From Subtercola boreus (GTDB lineage: Bacteria > Actinomycetota > Actinomycetes > Actinomycetales > Microbacteriaceae), in contig NZ_VFOO01000001.1 of NCBI RefSeq assembly GCF_006716115.1, forward strand, positions 558,001 to 622,000: a stretch of 64,000 nt of DNA, in the 5' to 3' direction. Both the position numbers and the translations under genes were made by a program. Below are positions 26,453 to 35,154 of the stretch, piece by piece; within the stretch, counting starts at the first letter, position 1; every line of letters begins with the position of its first letter. The notes below the pieces were generated by a model. That model was given only the letters and a program-made list of their open reading frames with translations, was not told the origin of the DNA and made no database searches.

Positions 26453-28687
26453 TCACTCCGCCGCCTCGACCTCCGGCTCGATGATGAGGAACAGGCCACC
26501 GTAGGGCGGGAGGCTCACGGAGAAGCTCTGCAGGTCATCCACCCGCCCGGTCTCCTCGCGGGTCGTCGCGTCGATGACCGCGCGGCGGGCGATCAGGGCG
26601 TCGGAGCGGACGGTGCCGTCGATCTCCTCTCCGGTGAAGTTCAGCACGGTGATCTGCAGGCGCGGATCCTCGATCGTGATGTCGCCTTCGTCGAGGCGGT
26701 GCACCATGACGAGCATGCCGGGGTGCGCGACATCCGGGATGTCGACCTGGCTGGCGATGTCGAGCCCGTAGGTCGAACGGAGGTCGAGGATCTGCCGCAC
26801 CGACAGCGCGAACGAGCCGGGCGTGTCGAGCTGCTCGGGCAGGGGACCGTAGAGCGAGCGGCCGCGGGGCATGCCCGAACTCGACGCCGTGGCCTCGGGG
26901 AACACGTTCATCAGGTCGTGGGCGCCGCGCTCGATCCAGCGGGTGTCGCCGTCGGCGATGAGGTCGCGCACCTCGTCGACCGGCACCGGCAGCATGCCGA
27001 GCAGATCCCAGGCCGAGAGGGCAAAGACGCCGGGCTGCCAGGCGTTGAAGCGCACCAGGCAGAGGTGGGCGGCACGGATGCTCGCGACATCCTCATCGGT
27101 GATCGACGCCAGCGTGGTGTGGCCCTGCGTCGCGGCGATGACCGAGGCGGTGGTGCAGGCGATGCCGTTGGTGGTGAAGACCATGTTGTAGTCGGCCGCG
27201 TCTCCGGTCAGCTTCGACACCAGGTCGGCACGAACCGTCTCGGCGAGCTGCCCGCCGGTGATCTCCTCGTCGCGGAACGGGTACAGGTCGGCGCGGTGCA
27301 GGGTCTCCCAGTGCAGCAGCTCGTAGGTGAGCTCGTCGTGGTTCTGGAGGGCGTGCACGAGGCTCACCGGTTCGACGCCGAGGCTCAGGGAGGTGCGGAG
27401 CGTCAGCCGCAGGAACTCGGTGTCGCCCATCGCCAGCGCGTGCTGGTAGGCGGGCCGGTTGATGAAGTCGTAGGAGAGGTCGGCGCCGACCCGGCCGGTG
27501 TCGCGGATGTCCTCGATGGTGAGGTTCAGCTCCTGGAAGCTGAAGCCGCCGACCTTCCGCACCATGCCCGCGATGAGGTGGTTCGCGGCCTCGGAGAGCG
27601 GATGTCCCTCCGACCACGCCGGGCTGCCTGAGGCGCTCTTCTCCACGCCGAGGAAGCCGTTGGCGTCGAGGCGGAGCGCGCTCGAACCGAGGTCGCCGAG
27701 GGAGTGCAACGCATCGCCGATCACGAGGCGCATTCCGGCGAACGTGGGGTCGAGCCAGTTGATCGAGGGCTGGCCCTGCTTGAAGTAGTGCAGGTAGACC
27801 CAGCGGCGGGTGATGCCGTCGACGCCGAGCACGGGGCCGGTGGCGCTCCAGTTCGTGTCCTTCTGGCCGGGGGAGTAGAAGATCACGCGCTGCAGTTCGC
27901 CGATGATGAAACCCTGCTCGGCGAGCTGGTGCTCGGTCTCCTTGTTGAGGTTCACCGAGTCGCGGCCCGCGGGCACCTCGGGCAGCAGCCCCCAGCTCTC
28001 CTCGGGGATCTCGACCATGTGGTAGATGCCCGGGTAGTCCTTGTAGGCCATCTCCGCGAGGCGGAAGTCGGCGCCCTTGCCGGTGTGGCCCGGCACGATG
28101 TCGTCGATGACGCTGCCGCCGTGATGGTCGGCGACATCCGAGAGCAGCCGGAACTCGTCCTCCGAGCCGAACGCGGGGTCGATCTGGGTGGAGATGCGGT
28201 CGAAGTGGCCGTCGACGCTGGCTGTCATGCTCCAGCCGGTGATGCCGCCGGCACGCTTCACGGGGCCGGTGTGCACGGCTGAGATGCCGATGGTCTCGAA
28301 GGCGGCCCAGAGCCGTTCGTCGCCGAGGGCGCCGAGGTAGGAGACACCCGGTTCGGTGATCAGCGAGATGGGGTAGGCGGTGAACCAGACGGATGCTGTG
28401 CGGATGGCTCGCCGGGCATCCGGTTTCGCGTAGGGGTTCCGCCACATGCTCGGCTGGCCGGACAGACCGCGCGAGAGCACCTGGGCGTCGCGGAGCATCG
28501 ACTGCCGGATCAGCCATTCGACATAGGAGACGTTCGACGCGTCGGCTGACCGCGGATCGGAGAAGGAGCGTTGGATGCGGCTCGCACGGAGGTTCGCGCG
28601 GGGCCGGAGGCGTGGCGGCCGCGCCGGATAGAGCTCGCCGTCGAACGTGATCTCGGCAGCGGGTTCGGTCGATTCTTCTTCGGTCAT
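26453..28687 (-). CDS. GH13 alpha-amylase-family enzyme related to trehalose synthase
   Basis: A 744-residue glycoside hydrolase family 13 protein. Its catalytic barrel shows region I as DDIVPGH (195-201), the nucleophile D341 in LRLDANGF, the acid/base E386 in FQELN and the transition-state pair H450-D451 in LQNHDEL. There is no signal peptide, so it acts in the cytoplasm. The overall layout recalls maltose alpha-D-glucosyltransferases (trehalose synthases), but the sequence is distant from the common TreS type and the reaction is unproven. It is divergent from the GntR gene, and the shared 153-bp spacer contains repeated GCCATAC elements. Confidence 0.75.
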   Translation of the reverse strand: MTEEESTEPAAEITFDGELYPARPPRLRPRANLRASRIQRSFSDPRSADASNVSYVEWLIRQSMLRDAQVLSRGLSGQPSMWRNPYAKPDARRAIRTASVWFTAYPISLITEPGVSYLGALGDERLWAAFETIGISAVHTGPVKRAGGITGWSMTASVDGHFDRISTQIDPAFGSEDEFRLLSDVADHHGGSVIDDIVPGHTGKGADFRLAEMAYKDYPGIYHMVEIPEESWGLLPEVPAGRDSVNLNKETEHQLAEQGFIIGELQRVIFYSPGQKDTNWSATGPVLGVDGITRRWVYLHYFKQGQPSINWLDPTFAGMRLVIGDALHSLGDLGSSALRLDANGFLGVEKSASGSPAWSEGHPLSEAANHLIAGMVRKVGGFSFQELNLTIEDIRDTGRVGADLSYDFINRPAYQHALAMGDTEFLRLTLRTSLSLGVEPVSLVHALQNHDELTYELLHWETLHRADLYPFRDEEITGGQLAETVRADLVSKLTGDAADYNMVFTTNGIACTTASVIAATQGHTTLASITDEDVASIRAAHLCLVRFNAWQPGVFALSAWDLLGMLPVPVDEVRDLIADGDTRWIERGAHDLMNVFPEATASSSGMPRGRSLYGPLPEQLDTPGSFALSVRQILDLRSTYGLDIASQVDIPDVAHPGMLVMVHRLDEGDITIEDPRLQITVLNFTGEEIDGTVRSDALIARRAVIDATTREETGRVDDLQSFSVSLPPYGGLFLIIEPEVEAAE

Positions 28688-28775
28688 AGCCCTATCTTTC
28701 CCTCTCCCGAAGGCGGTTGCGTGCATTCCCCCCATTTGCAGCCGATTGTTCCGCGAAGTGCCCGCTCGTGGGCAG

Positions 28776-28806
28776 TAATATGCCATACACGACTACGAGC
28801 CATACG
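28776..28806. promoter_or_regulatory. promoter and repeated GCCATAC elements between GH13 gene and gntR
   Basis: TAATAT (28776-28781) is followed by GCCATAC at 28782-28788 and again at 28799-28805, a 17-bp spacing. A TGCCC/GGGCA hairpin (about 28760-28774) precedes them. The location between two divergent genes, one encoding a GntR-type regulator, suggests an autoregulatory operator. Confidence 0.5.
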
Positions 28807-28840
28807 TGCTGGCCGCGCCTGCTTAGGAGATGATGCTGAG

Positions 28841-29542
28841 ATGAACGAGAGCTCTTCGATCCGAAGCATCCCGCAGTCGTCGAGTCTCCGCGCCGAAGTG
28901 GAGCGCGCACTCTCGGTCGCGATCATCTCCGGCGAACTCGAGCCGGGCACGGTCGTGTCGGTTCCCGGGCTCGCCACCCAGTTCGGGGTGTCGGCGACCC
29001 CGGTGCGCGAGGCCATGCTCGACCTCGAGAAGCGGGGGTTCGTCGAGTCGGTGCGCAACAAGGGTTTCCGCATCACCACCGTCGGCGAAGACGACCTCCG
29101 CGAGATCGTTCAGGCGCGCCGCTGGTTGGAGGTGCCGGCGATCCGGATCGCCGCGGAGGAGTTCCCGGAAAATCGCCTCCCGGAGTTCCGCGCGATGGCG
29201 GAGCAGATCATCCGGGCAGCCGCGGCCGCCGACTTCGCCGCCTACCTGGCTGCGGACTCGCACTTCCATCTCGAACTGATCGCGCTGACGGGCAATCGCC
29301 GGCTCGTGAGGCTCGTCGAGGAACTCCGCAGCCAGACCCGCATGGTCGGCCTTGCCGAGCTGAAGGACACCCGCGAACTCGAACTCTCGGCAACGGAACA
29401 CCACGAACTACTCGACCTGCTCGTCGCGGGCGACGCCGACGCAGCCGAGAAACTGCTGCATGCGCACATCGGCCACGTGCTCGGCTGGTGGGCGGGCCTC
29501 GCCGAAGACCAGCTCGAAACCTCCACCCTCCCCACGAAATGA
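28841..29542 (+). CDS. GntR-family (FadR/FCD subfamily) transcriptional regulator
   Basis: A 233-residue regulator. The N-terminal winged helix includes LRAEVERALSVAIISGELEP and LATQFGVSATPVREAMLDLE, and the C-terminal FCD all-helical ligand domain includes DSHFHLELIALTGNRRLVRL and a late EHHELLDLLVAGD with the expected metal-binding His residues. The ATG follows AGGAG. It stands at the head of the hydroxyproline catabolic region and is the natural candidate to sense hydroxyproline or an intermediate. The proC gene starts ten bases after its stop. Confidence 0.88.
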   Translation: MNESSSIRSIPQSSSLRAEVERALSVAIISGELEPGTVVSVPGLATQFGVSATPVREAMLDLEKRGFVESVRNKGFRITTVGEDDLREIVQARRWLEVPAIRIAAEEFPENRLPEFRAMAEQIIRAAAAADFAAYLAADSHFHLELIALTGNRRLVRLVEELRSQTRMVGLAELKDTRELELSATEHHELLDLLVAGDADAAEKLLHAHIGHVLGWWAGLAEDQLETSTLPTK

Positions 29543-29552
29543 GCACCCCGCG

Positions 29553-30398
29553 TTGACCACCCCACACTCCTTTCCCACGACGGCCCTCCTCGGTGCCGGT
29601 TCCATGGGCCAGGCCGTGCTCGCCGGGCTCCTCCGCCCCGACGTCACGGTCGAGGGCGGCATCAGGGCGACCACGAGGTCGGCGTCGCGCGCGGCGACCG
29701 TGCCCGAGCATCCGTCGCTCAGCGTGTACAGCACCGAGACCGACCCCCGGGCGAACCAGGTGGCCGTGACGGATGCCCGCATCGTCATCGTCGGAGTGAA
29801 GCCGTACATGGTCACCGACCTGCTGGCCGAGATCGCCCCCTCGCTCGCGCCGGACGCCATCGTCGTGAGCCTCGCCGCCGGCGTCACCCTCGATGTGTTC
29901 GAGCGCGCCCTGCCGTCGTCGGTCGCGGTCGTGCGGGCGATGCCGAACACGCCCTCGCTCATCGGCAAGGGTGTCACCGGGCTGGCGCAGGGGAAGCGCG
30001 CGAGCGACGAGCAGTTCGCGCTGGTGACGGCGCTGTTCGAGCTGGTCGGCGACGTGGTCGCTGTTCCCGAGGGCGAGATCGATGCGCTCAGCTCGATCTC
30101 CGGATCGGGTCCGGCGTACTTCTTCTACCTCGTCGAGCAGCTCACCGCGGCGGCTGTCGCGAAGGGCTTCACGCCCTCGCAGGCGGCAACACTCGTGAAC
30201 GGCACGTTCATCGGTGCCGCTGCGCTGCTGGAGCACACGGGGGAGGATCCGGCCGAGCTCCGGCGCCGCGTCACCAGCCCCAAGGGCACCACCGAGCAGG
30301 CCATCCGCGTGCTGTCGGAGGGCGGCCTCGAGAAGCTGTTCACGGAGGCGACGGATGCTGCGGTGGCGCGCTCGAAGGAGCTGGCGTCGGGTAGCTGA
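29553..30398 (+). CDS. proC: pyrroline-5-carboxylate reductase
   Basis: A 281-residue ProC-family NADP-dependent reductase: dinucleotide fold ALLGAGSMGQAVLAGLL near the N-terminus, ARIVIVGVKPYMVTDLLAEI, VVRAMPNTPSLIGKGVTGLA, and the signature GSGPAYFFYLVEQLTAAAVA with a late RRRVTSPKGTTEQAI. The start is read as TTG 29553, eleven bases after the GntR stop, because the family N-terminus begins there; a frame start inside gntR is unlikely. ProC normally makes proline; its place here may mean it helps process pyrroline intermediates, but that is inference. Confidence 0.9.
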   Translation: MTTPHSFPTTALLGAGSMGQAVLAGLLRPDVTVEGGIRATTRSASRAATVPEHPSLSVYSTETDPRANQVAVTDARIVIVGVKPYMVTDLLAEIAPSLAPDAIVVSLAAGVTLDVFERALPSSVAVVRAMPNTPSLIGKGVTGLAQGKRASDEQFALVTALFELVGDVVAVPEGEIDALSSISGSGPAYFFYLVEQLTAAAVAKGFTPSQAATLVNGTFIGAAALLEHTGEDPAELRRRVTSPKGTTEQAIRVLSEGGLEKLFTEATDAAVARSKELASGS

Positions 30399-30403
30399 CG
30401 CCG

Positions 30404-30426
30404 ACCGCGGCGCCGGCGCCGGTTTT
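30404..30426 (+). terminator. possible terminator after proC
   Basis: A GC-only palindromic stretch (CCGGCGCCGG at 30413-30422 inside a longer imperfect stem) is followed directly by TTTT, five to twenty-eight bases after the proC stop. The stem is imperfect. Confidence 0.4.
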
Positions 30427-30553
30427 CTGTACAGATGCACATGTGAAGATCGTGTTTCCGATCGCTCTGTGACCGGTTCTCCGGGGTTCTCATTGTCGTA
30501 GCGCGTCACTCGGCGCGGCTTTCGACGACGACAGTTCGCCTTGGGAGGCCCCC

Positions 30554-32224
30554 GTGTCGACATCCGCAGCATCCCGCGAAGCAAGCTCCGGCACGTCCTC
30601 GCCGGCCCTGAAACGCACCGTCGGGTTCTGGGGGCTGACGTTCGTCTCACTCGGGTCGATCATCGGGTCGGGCTGGCTGCTGGGGGCGCTGACAGCGGCG
30701 AAGTTCGCGGGCGGCTCCGCCCTCATCTCGTGGGTCATCGCCGCGATCATGCTCATGGTGCTCGCGCTGATCCACGCCGATCTGGGCGGTGCGTACCCGG
30801 TCGCCGGGGGCACCGCGCGCTACCCGCACTACGCGTTCGGTGGTTTCGCGGGGTTCACGGCGGGTTGGGTGACCTACCTGCAGGCGGTGTTCATCGCTCC
30901 GCTCGAGGTGGAGGCGTCGCTCAGCTACGTGAACTCGGTCGGCAGCATCAGCACCGACTTCCCGCTGATCAACGTCGACGGAACGCTCACCGGCCAGGGC
31001 ATCGTCGTGGGCATTCTGGCGATGCTGCTGTTCACCTTCGTCAACCTCGGCGGCGCCCGCTGGATGAGCGACAGCAACACCGGCATCGTCATCTGGAAGA
31101 CGCTGGTGCCGATCCTGACGATCGTGGTACTGATCACGCTGAGCTTTCACGCACAGAACTTCACGGCGAACGGTGGGTTCGCGCCCTTCGGCTTCCACGG
31201 CATCTTCGCGGCGCTGCCGGCCGGCGTCGTCTTCGCGCTCCAGGGGTTTGAGCAGGCATCGCAGATGGCCGGCGAGGCCAAGAACCCGAAGAAGGATGTC
31301 GCGCGGGCGATCATCCTCGCGATGGGTATCGGTGCGCTGCTCTACCTGCTGCTCGAGGTGGCCTTCGTCGGGTCGCTCGACCCGGCCACGCTCATCCAGA
31401 ACGGCTGGTCGAATCCCATCGGCGAGGGCGACTACGGGCCCTATTACACGCTGGCGCTGTCAGCCGGGGCGGGGTGGCTGGCCGCTGTGCTGATCATCGA
31501 CGCCGTGATCTCGCCCGGCGGAACGGGGCTCATCTATGTGGGCACGACCGCCCGCATCTCGTACGCCCTGGGACTGCCCGACCGGCTCACCCGCCTTTCG
31601 GCCCGCGGTGTGCCGGTCTGGTCGCTGGCGCTCGCGAGCCTCCTCGGCATCGGCGCCCTGCTGGTACCGGGGTCGGGCTGGCTGCAGCTCGTCGGCTACA
31701 TCACCGGCGCGACAGCGATCATGTACGCCTTCGCGCCGATCTCGCTCGCTGCCCTGCGGAAGGCCGACCAGAAGCGCCACCACCCCTACAGGGTGCCGGC
31801 GCCGATGTTCATCCTGCCGCTCGGTTTCGTCTTCGCGAACCTGATCATCTACTGGGGCGGTTTCGACGCGACCTGGCGACTGTCGGTTGCGGTGCTGGTC
31901 GGCCAGGTGCTGTTCGTCATCGCGGCGCTCGTGAAGGCGAAGAACGTGAACCTCGCGAAGGCGCGCTGGCAGTCGGCGTTGTGGATCTGGCCGTGGCTCG
32001 TCGGCATGTGCATCATCGGCTACCTCGGTGACTTCGGAACCACGCAGCTGAACGTGCTGCCCGCCGACTGGGACACGCTGATCGTGGCGGCGTTCGCCGT
32101 GGCGGTCTTCTACTGGGCGGTGAGCCGCCGGATGTCTTCCGCCGACGTTGAATCGCAGGTGGCGGAGGACATCGAGCACGAGGAGGAGGCCGAGGCCGGC
32201 CGGCCCGCCGTGCTCCCCGCCTGA
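30554..32224 (+). CDS. APC-family amino acid permease (probable hydroxyproline/proline uptake)
   Basis: A 556-residue permease with about thirteen helices. It has the GSIIGSGWLLGALTAAKFAG motif in helix 1, AYPVAGGTARYPHYAFGGFA, GFEQASQMAGEAKNPKKDVA after helix 6, and a long charged C-terminal tail (DVESQVAEDIEHEEEAEAG). GTG 30554 has GGGAGG upstream. Its place between proC and the hydroxyproline enzymes suggests it imports hydroxyproline, proline or short derivatives. It is on the same strand as the enzymes but separated from them by the oppositely oriented amidohydrolase gene. Confidence 0.85.
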   Translation: MSTSAASREASSGTSSPALKRTVGFWGLTFVSLGSIIGSGWLLGALTAAKFAGGSALISWVIAAIMLMVLALIHADLGGAYPVAGGTARYPHYAFGGFAGFTAGWVTYLQAVFIAPLEVEASLSYVNSVGSISTDFPLINVDGTLTGQGIVVGILAMLLFTFVNLGGARWMSDSNTGIVIWKTLVPILTIVVLITLSFHAQNFTANGGFAPFGFHGIFAALPAGVVFALQGFEQASQMAGEAKNPKKDVARAIILAMGIGALLYLLLEVAFVGSLDPATLIQNGWSNPIGEGDYGPYYTLALSAGAGWLAAVLIIDAVISPGGTGLIYVGTTARISYALGLPDRLTRLSARGVPVWSLALASLLGIGALLVPGSGWLQLVGYITGATAIMYAFAPISLAALRKADQKRHHPYRVPAPMFILPLGFVFANLIIYWGGFDATWRLSVAVLVGQVLFVIAALVKAKNVNLAKARWQSALWIWPWLVGMCIIGYLGDFGTTQLNVLPADWDTLIVAAFAVAVFYWAVSRRMSSADVESQVAEDIEHEEEAEAGRPAVLPA

Positions 32225-32242
32225 CCGCGGCGGGCGACGCGG

Positions 32243-33445
32243 CTAGACGAGCAAGCCGGACTGGACGACCTGGCGGGGGCGGGACTGGTCCCAGAGCAGG
32301 GCGCTGTCGTCGAAGGGGTTGCCGTCGAGCAGCAGCAGGTCGCCGGCGGCTCCGGGCGCGATGCGTCCGATGTCGGTGCGCTGCAGCAGGGAGGCGTTCA
32401 CCGAGGTGAGCGAGCGCAGCACGTCGGCGACCGACTCGACCTCCAACTGCAGGCGGATACCCTGCAGCTGATCGTCGGCGAGCGCCGACATCAGGTCGCT
32501 GCCGAAGCCGATCTGCACCCCGGCCGCCCGGGCCAGCTGCACGGCGGTCTTGCCGGCATCCAGAACCTCGGAGTTCTTCGCCCGCGAGATGGGGTTGAGG
32601 TTCACCTCGTCTCCGCGGCGGTTCATCGCGTCGTAGGCGACGAGCGTCGGCACGAGGAACGCCCCGTGCGCCGCCATCAGCGCCGCAGCCTCCTCGTCGA
32701 GCAGGTTGCCGTGCTCGATCGACCGGATGCCGTTGGTCACCGAATGGATGATCGCCTCCGGCGAGTACGCGTGCGCGGCCACGTAGCTCCCGCGACGCGT
32801 CGCCTCGTCGGAGACGGCGAGCAGCTCCTCGGCGGAGTACTGCGGCACCCGGATCGGGTCGGTCAGTGACACGACACCGCCCGACGTCATCACCTTGATG
32901 GCGTGGGCACCGGTGCGGAATCTCTGCCGCACGGCGCGCCGCAGGTCATCCACTCCGTCCACGATCTCGTTCATGTGCCCGCCGTGGAAGCAGAGGTCGA
33001 GGTCGCCGGGCCGCGGGTCGCCGTGCCCGCCGGTCTGGCTGAGGGCGGGGCCGGTGAAGTGGTAGCGCGGGGAGGGGAAGAGGTCTTCGTCGATGGCCCG
33101 GGCGAGGCCGATGTCACCACCGGCGACATCGCGCACCGTGGTGAAGCCCCGGCGGAGGGCAGCGGCGAGCCGGTGCGTGCCCACGATCGAGACGTAACTG
33201 AGTGGCCGGAGTTCCAACTCCATCCCGCCCATCGCGGTGCTGTAGGCGTGGAAATGGGCGTCGATGAACCCCGGGACGATCGCCCTGCCCTTCGCGTCGA
33301 CGACACGGCCGACACGGGTTAGCCCCGGCCCGACCTCGGCGATGACCCCGTCGACGACGGTGATGTCGGCCTCGACGAGGTCGTCGGAGACCCCGTCGAA
33401 GACGAGGGCATCGGTGACGGTCAGGGTTCCGGTGGCGCGGCTCAT
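32243..33445 (-). CDS. metal-dependent amidohydrolase, prolidase-like
   Basis: A 400-residue amidohydrolase with a complete binuclear site: H64 and H66 in GFIDAHFHAY, the bridging lysine K184 in HAIKVMTSGG, H225 in VAAHAYS, H245 in SIEHGN and D317 in GFGSDL. This set, with lysine in the HAIKVMTSGG context, matches the Xaa-Pro-type dipeptidase/imidazolonepropionase-like amidohydrolases. Its position inside a hydroxyproline region fits cleavage of X-Hyp or X-Pro dipeptides, but other N-acyl or imide substrates are possible. A ribosome site (AAGGAAG) lies about ten bases before ATG 33445. It is divergent from the FAD oxidase gene, 71 bp away. Confidence 0.85.
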   Translation of the reverse strand: MSRATGTLTVTDALVFDGVSDDLVEADITVVDGVIAEVGPGLTRVGRVVDAKGRAIVPGFIDAHFHAYSTAMGGMELELRPLSYVSIVGTHRLAAALRRGFTTVRDVAGGDIGLARAIDEDLFPSPRYHFTGPALSQTGGHGDPRPGDLDLCFHGGHMNEIVDGVDDLRRAVRQRFRTGAHAIKVMTSGGVVSLTDPIRVPQYSAEELLAVSDEATRRGSYVAAHAYSPEAIIHSVTNGIRSIEHGNLLDEEAAALMAAHGAFLVPTLVAYDAMNRRGDEVNLNPISRAKNSEVLDAGKTAVQLARAAGVQIGFGSDLMSALADDQLQGIRLQLEVESVADVLRSLTSVNASLLQRTDIGRIAPGAAGDLLLLDGNPFDDSALLWDQSRPRQVVQSGLLV

Positions 33446-33485
33446 CGGGGGGCTGCTTCCTTCGAGAGAGTGGGGTGCTGCGTGA

Positions 33486-33491
33486 TATACT
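33486..33491 (+). promoter_or_regulatory. putative -10 box (TATACT) before the hydroxyproline dehydrogenase operon
   Basis: TATACT sits in an AT-richer patch (GATATACTACTGTA) of the 71-bp spacer between the divergent amidohydrolase and FAD oxidase genes, followed by the GGGAGGGA ribosome site of the latter. No good -35 element is visible, so activation or an extended site may be needed. Confidence 0.5.
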
Positions 33492-33516
33492 ACTGTAGGG
33501 GTGGGGAGGGAGAGCC

Positions 33517-34698
33517 ATGAAGGTCATCGTGATCGGCGGCGGCATCATCGGTGCAGCCACAGCGCGCAGTCTCTCCCGCCGGGGCATCGAGGTCAGCGTC
33601 ATCGAACGCGGCCGGAACGTCGGTGGCACCTCCTCGGGAGGCGAGGGCAACCTGCTGCTCTCCGACAAGGGACCGGGCGACGAGCTCCGGCTCACGCAGT
33701 ACTCGTCGACCCTCTGGCCCGTCGTCGACGCCCAGCTGGCAGACGAGCTGGGCCCCGGTTTCCCGTCGGTCGAGTTCGAGCGGAAGGGCGGGGTGGTCGT
33801 GGCGACCACCGCCGGAGGCGCCCAGCCGCTCTACGACTTCGCGGCCCTGCAGCGCACGGCGGGCGTGGATGCTCGACCCGTCGACCCGGCGGAAGCCCTG
33901 CTGCTCGAACCGCACCTGAACCCCGCGATCACGGCGGCCATCCACTACCCCGAAGACGCCCAGGTGCAGCCCGTGGTGATGACGGAGGCGCTCATCGCGT
34001 CGGCGAAGCTCAGCGGCGCCCGGTTCTTCGAGAACGAGACCGTGCTGGCGGGCATCCGGAACCCGCAGGGCGAGCTCGTGGGAGTGCGGACCTCGCGCGG
34101 CACACACCATGCGGATGCCGTCGTCGTTGCGGCGGGCCCGTGGTCGGCCGAGGTGTCCGGCGCCCTGGGCGTGCCTCTGCCCGTGAAGCCGCGCCGCGGA
34201 ATGGTGCTGGTCACCTCGCGGATGCCGCACCGCATCTTCCACAAGGTGTACGACGGCGACTACGTCGGGGCGGTCGGGTCGAGCGACGCGGCGCTCCAGA
34301 CCTCGAGCGTCATCGAGACGACGGCTGCGGGCACAGTGCTCATCGGCTCGTCCCGCCAGCAGATCGGCTTCGACAGCCGTCTGACCGTCGCCGTGCTGCG
34401 GGAGCTCGCGCAGAAGGCGCTGCGGCTCTTCCCCTTCCTCGCCGGCATGTCGGTGATGCGGAGCTACGGCGGATTCCGCCCGTTCATGCCCGACCACCTG
34501 CCCGTGATCGGGCCCGACCCGCGGCTGTCGGGGCTCTGGCACGCCACCGGGCACGAGGGTGCCGGGATCGGGCTGTCGGTCGCGACAGGTGCGATCCTCG
34601 CCGACCTGATGACCGGAGCTGCGCCTGCGCTGGATGCCGCACCCTTCTCACCCGCGCGGGCCTCGCTCGCGCCGTTCCTCGACGCCGGGGCGGCCTGA
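33517..34698 (+). CDS. FAD-dependent oxidoreductase, D-hydroxyproline dehydrogenase oxidase (beta) subunit
   Basis: A 393-residue DAO-family flavoprotein. It has the Rossmann motif VIVIGGGIIGAATARSLSRR at the N-terminus, GNVGGTSSGGEG-type FAD contacts, DAVVVAAGPWSAEVSGALG in the middle, and MRSYGGFRPFMPDHLPVIGP and ATGHEGAGIGLSVATG at the C-terminus. It resembles the beta subunits of heteromeric D-hydroxyproline dehydrogenase and hydrogen cyanide synthase (HcnC). The next two genes encode the expected 2Fe-2S and FAD/BFD subunits, three bases and then an overlap away. The ATG has a GGGAGGGA ribosome site. Confidence 0.87.
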   Translation: MKVIVIGGGIIGAATARSLSRRGIEVSVIERGRNVGGTSSGGEGNLLLSDKGPGDELRLTQYSSTLWPVVDAQLADELGPGFPSVEFERKGGVVVATTAGGAQPLYDFAALQRTAGVDARPVDPAEALLLEPHLNPAITAAIHYPEDAQVQPVVMTEALIASAKLSGARFFENETVLAGIRNPQGELVGVRTSRGTHHADAVVVAAGPWSAEVSGALGVPLPVKPRRGMVLVTSRMPHRIFHKVYDGDYVGAVGSSDAALQTSSVIETTAAGTVLIGSSRQQIGFDSRLTVAVLRELAQKALRLFPFLAGMSVMRSYGGFRPFMPDHLPVIGPDPRLSGLWHATGHEGAGIGLSVATGAILADLMTGAAPALDAAPFSPARASLAPFLDAGAA

Positions 34699-34701
34699 AC
34701 C

Positions 34702-35154
34702 GTGACCTCCTTCCTCCTGCCTCCCTCCCAGGACCCGATCCGTCCGGCTGCTGCCGCGGGCATCCGGATCGCCGTCGACGGACGAGCCGTCGACGGGATC
34801 GCCGGCCAGACCATCGCGGGCGTACTGCTCGGCTCGGGCACGCTCGCCTGGCGCACAACCTCGAAGAACGCCCGCCCGCGCGGGGTCTTCTGCGGCATCG
34901 GGGTCTGCTACGACTGCCTGGTCGAGGTGAACGGGCAGCGCGATGTGCGGGCCTGCCAGCGCCGGGCCGCCGACGGCGATGCGGTGGTGACGCAGTACGA
35001 CGAGCTGCCGGCTGCCTCGCCGGCCATGCCGGCCACCTCGGCCACCCCGGCCATGCCGGCCACGCCGGCCATGCCGTCGACTGCGGCCACCCCGGCCACC
35101 TCGGCCGCCTCGGCCATGCCGACTTCGTCCGGGGCGGGGGATGACCGTGCCTGA
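34702..35154 (+). CDS. (2Fe-2S)-binding protein, dehydrogenase gamma subunit with repetitive tail
   Basis: A 150-residue protein. The first 100 residues form a small plant-type ferredoxin fold with cluster ligands C64, C69 and C72 (CGIGVCYDC) and C85, matching HcnA-like gamma subunits of D-hydroxyproline dehydrogenase. The last 45 residues are a low-complexity Pro/Ala/Met/Thr tail made of PAMPAT-like repeats that such subunits do not need. GTG 34702 is three bases after the oxidase stop, and the 3' end overlaps the next gene by 14 bp, so the three subunits are translationally coupled. Confidence 0.85.
   Translation: MTSFLLPPSQDPIRPAAAAGIRIAVDGRAVDGIAGQTIAGVLLGSGTLAWRTTSKNARPRGVFCGIGVCYDCLVEVNGQRDVRACQRRAADGDAVVTQYDELPAASPAMPATSATPAMPATPAMPSTAATPATSAASAMPTSSGAGDDRA
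35023..35121 (+). repeat. imperfect short tandem repeats encoding a Pro/Ala/Met/Thr tail
   Basis: About ten degenerate 9-bp units of the type GCCATGCCG/GCCACCTCG form the 3' part of the gamma-subunit gene and encode PAMPATSATP-like residues. Expansion in multiples of three would not break the frame. Confidence 0.75.
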
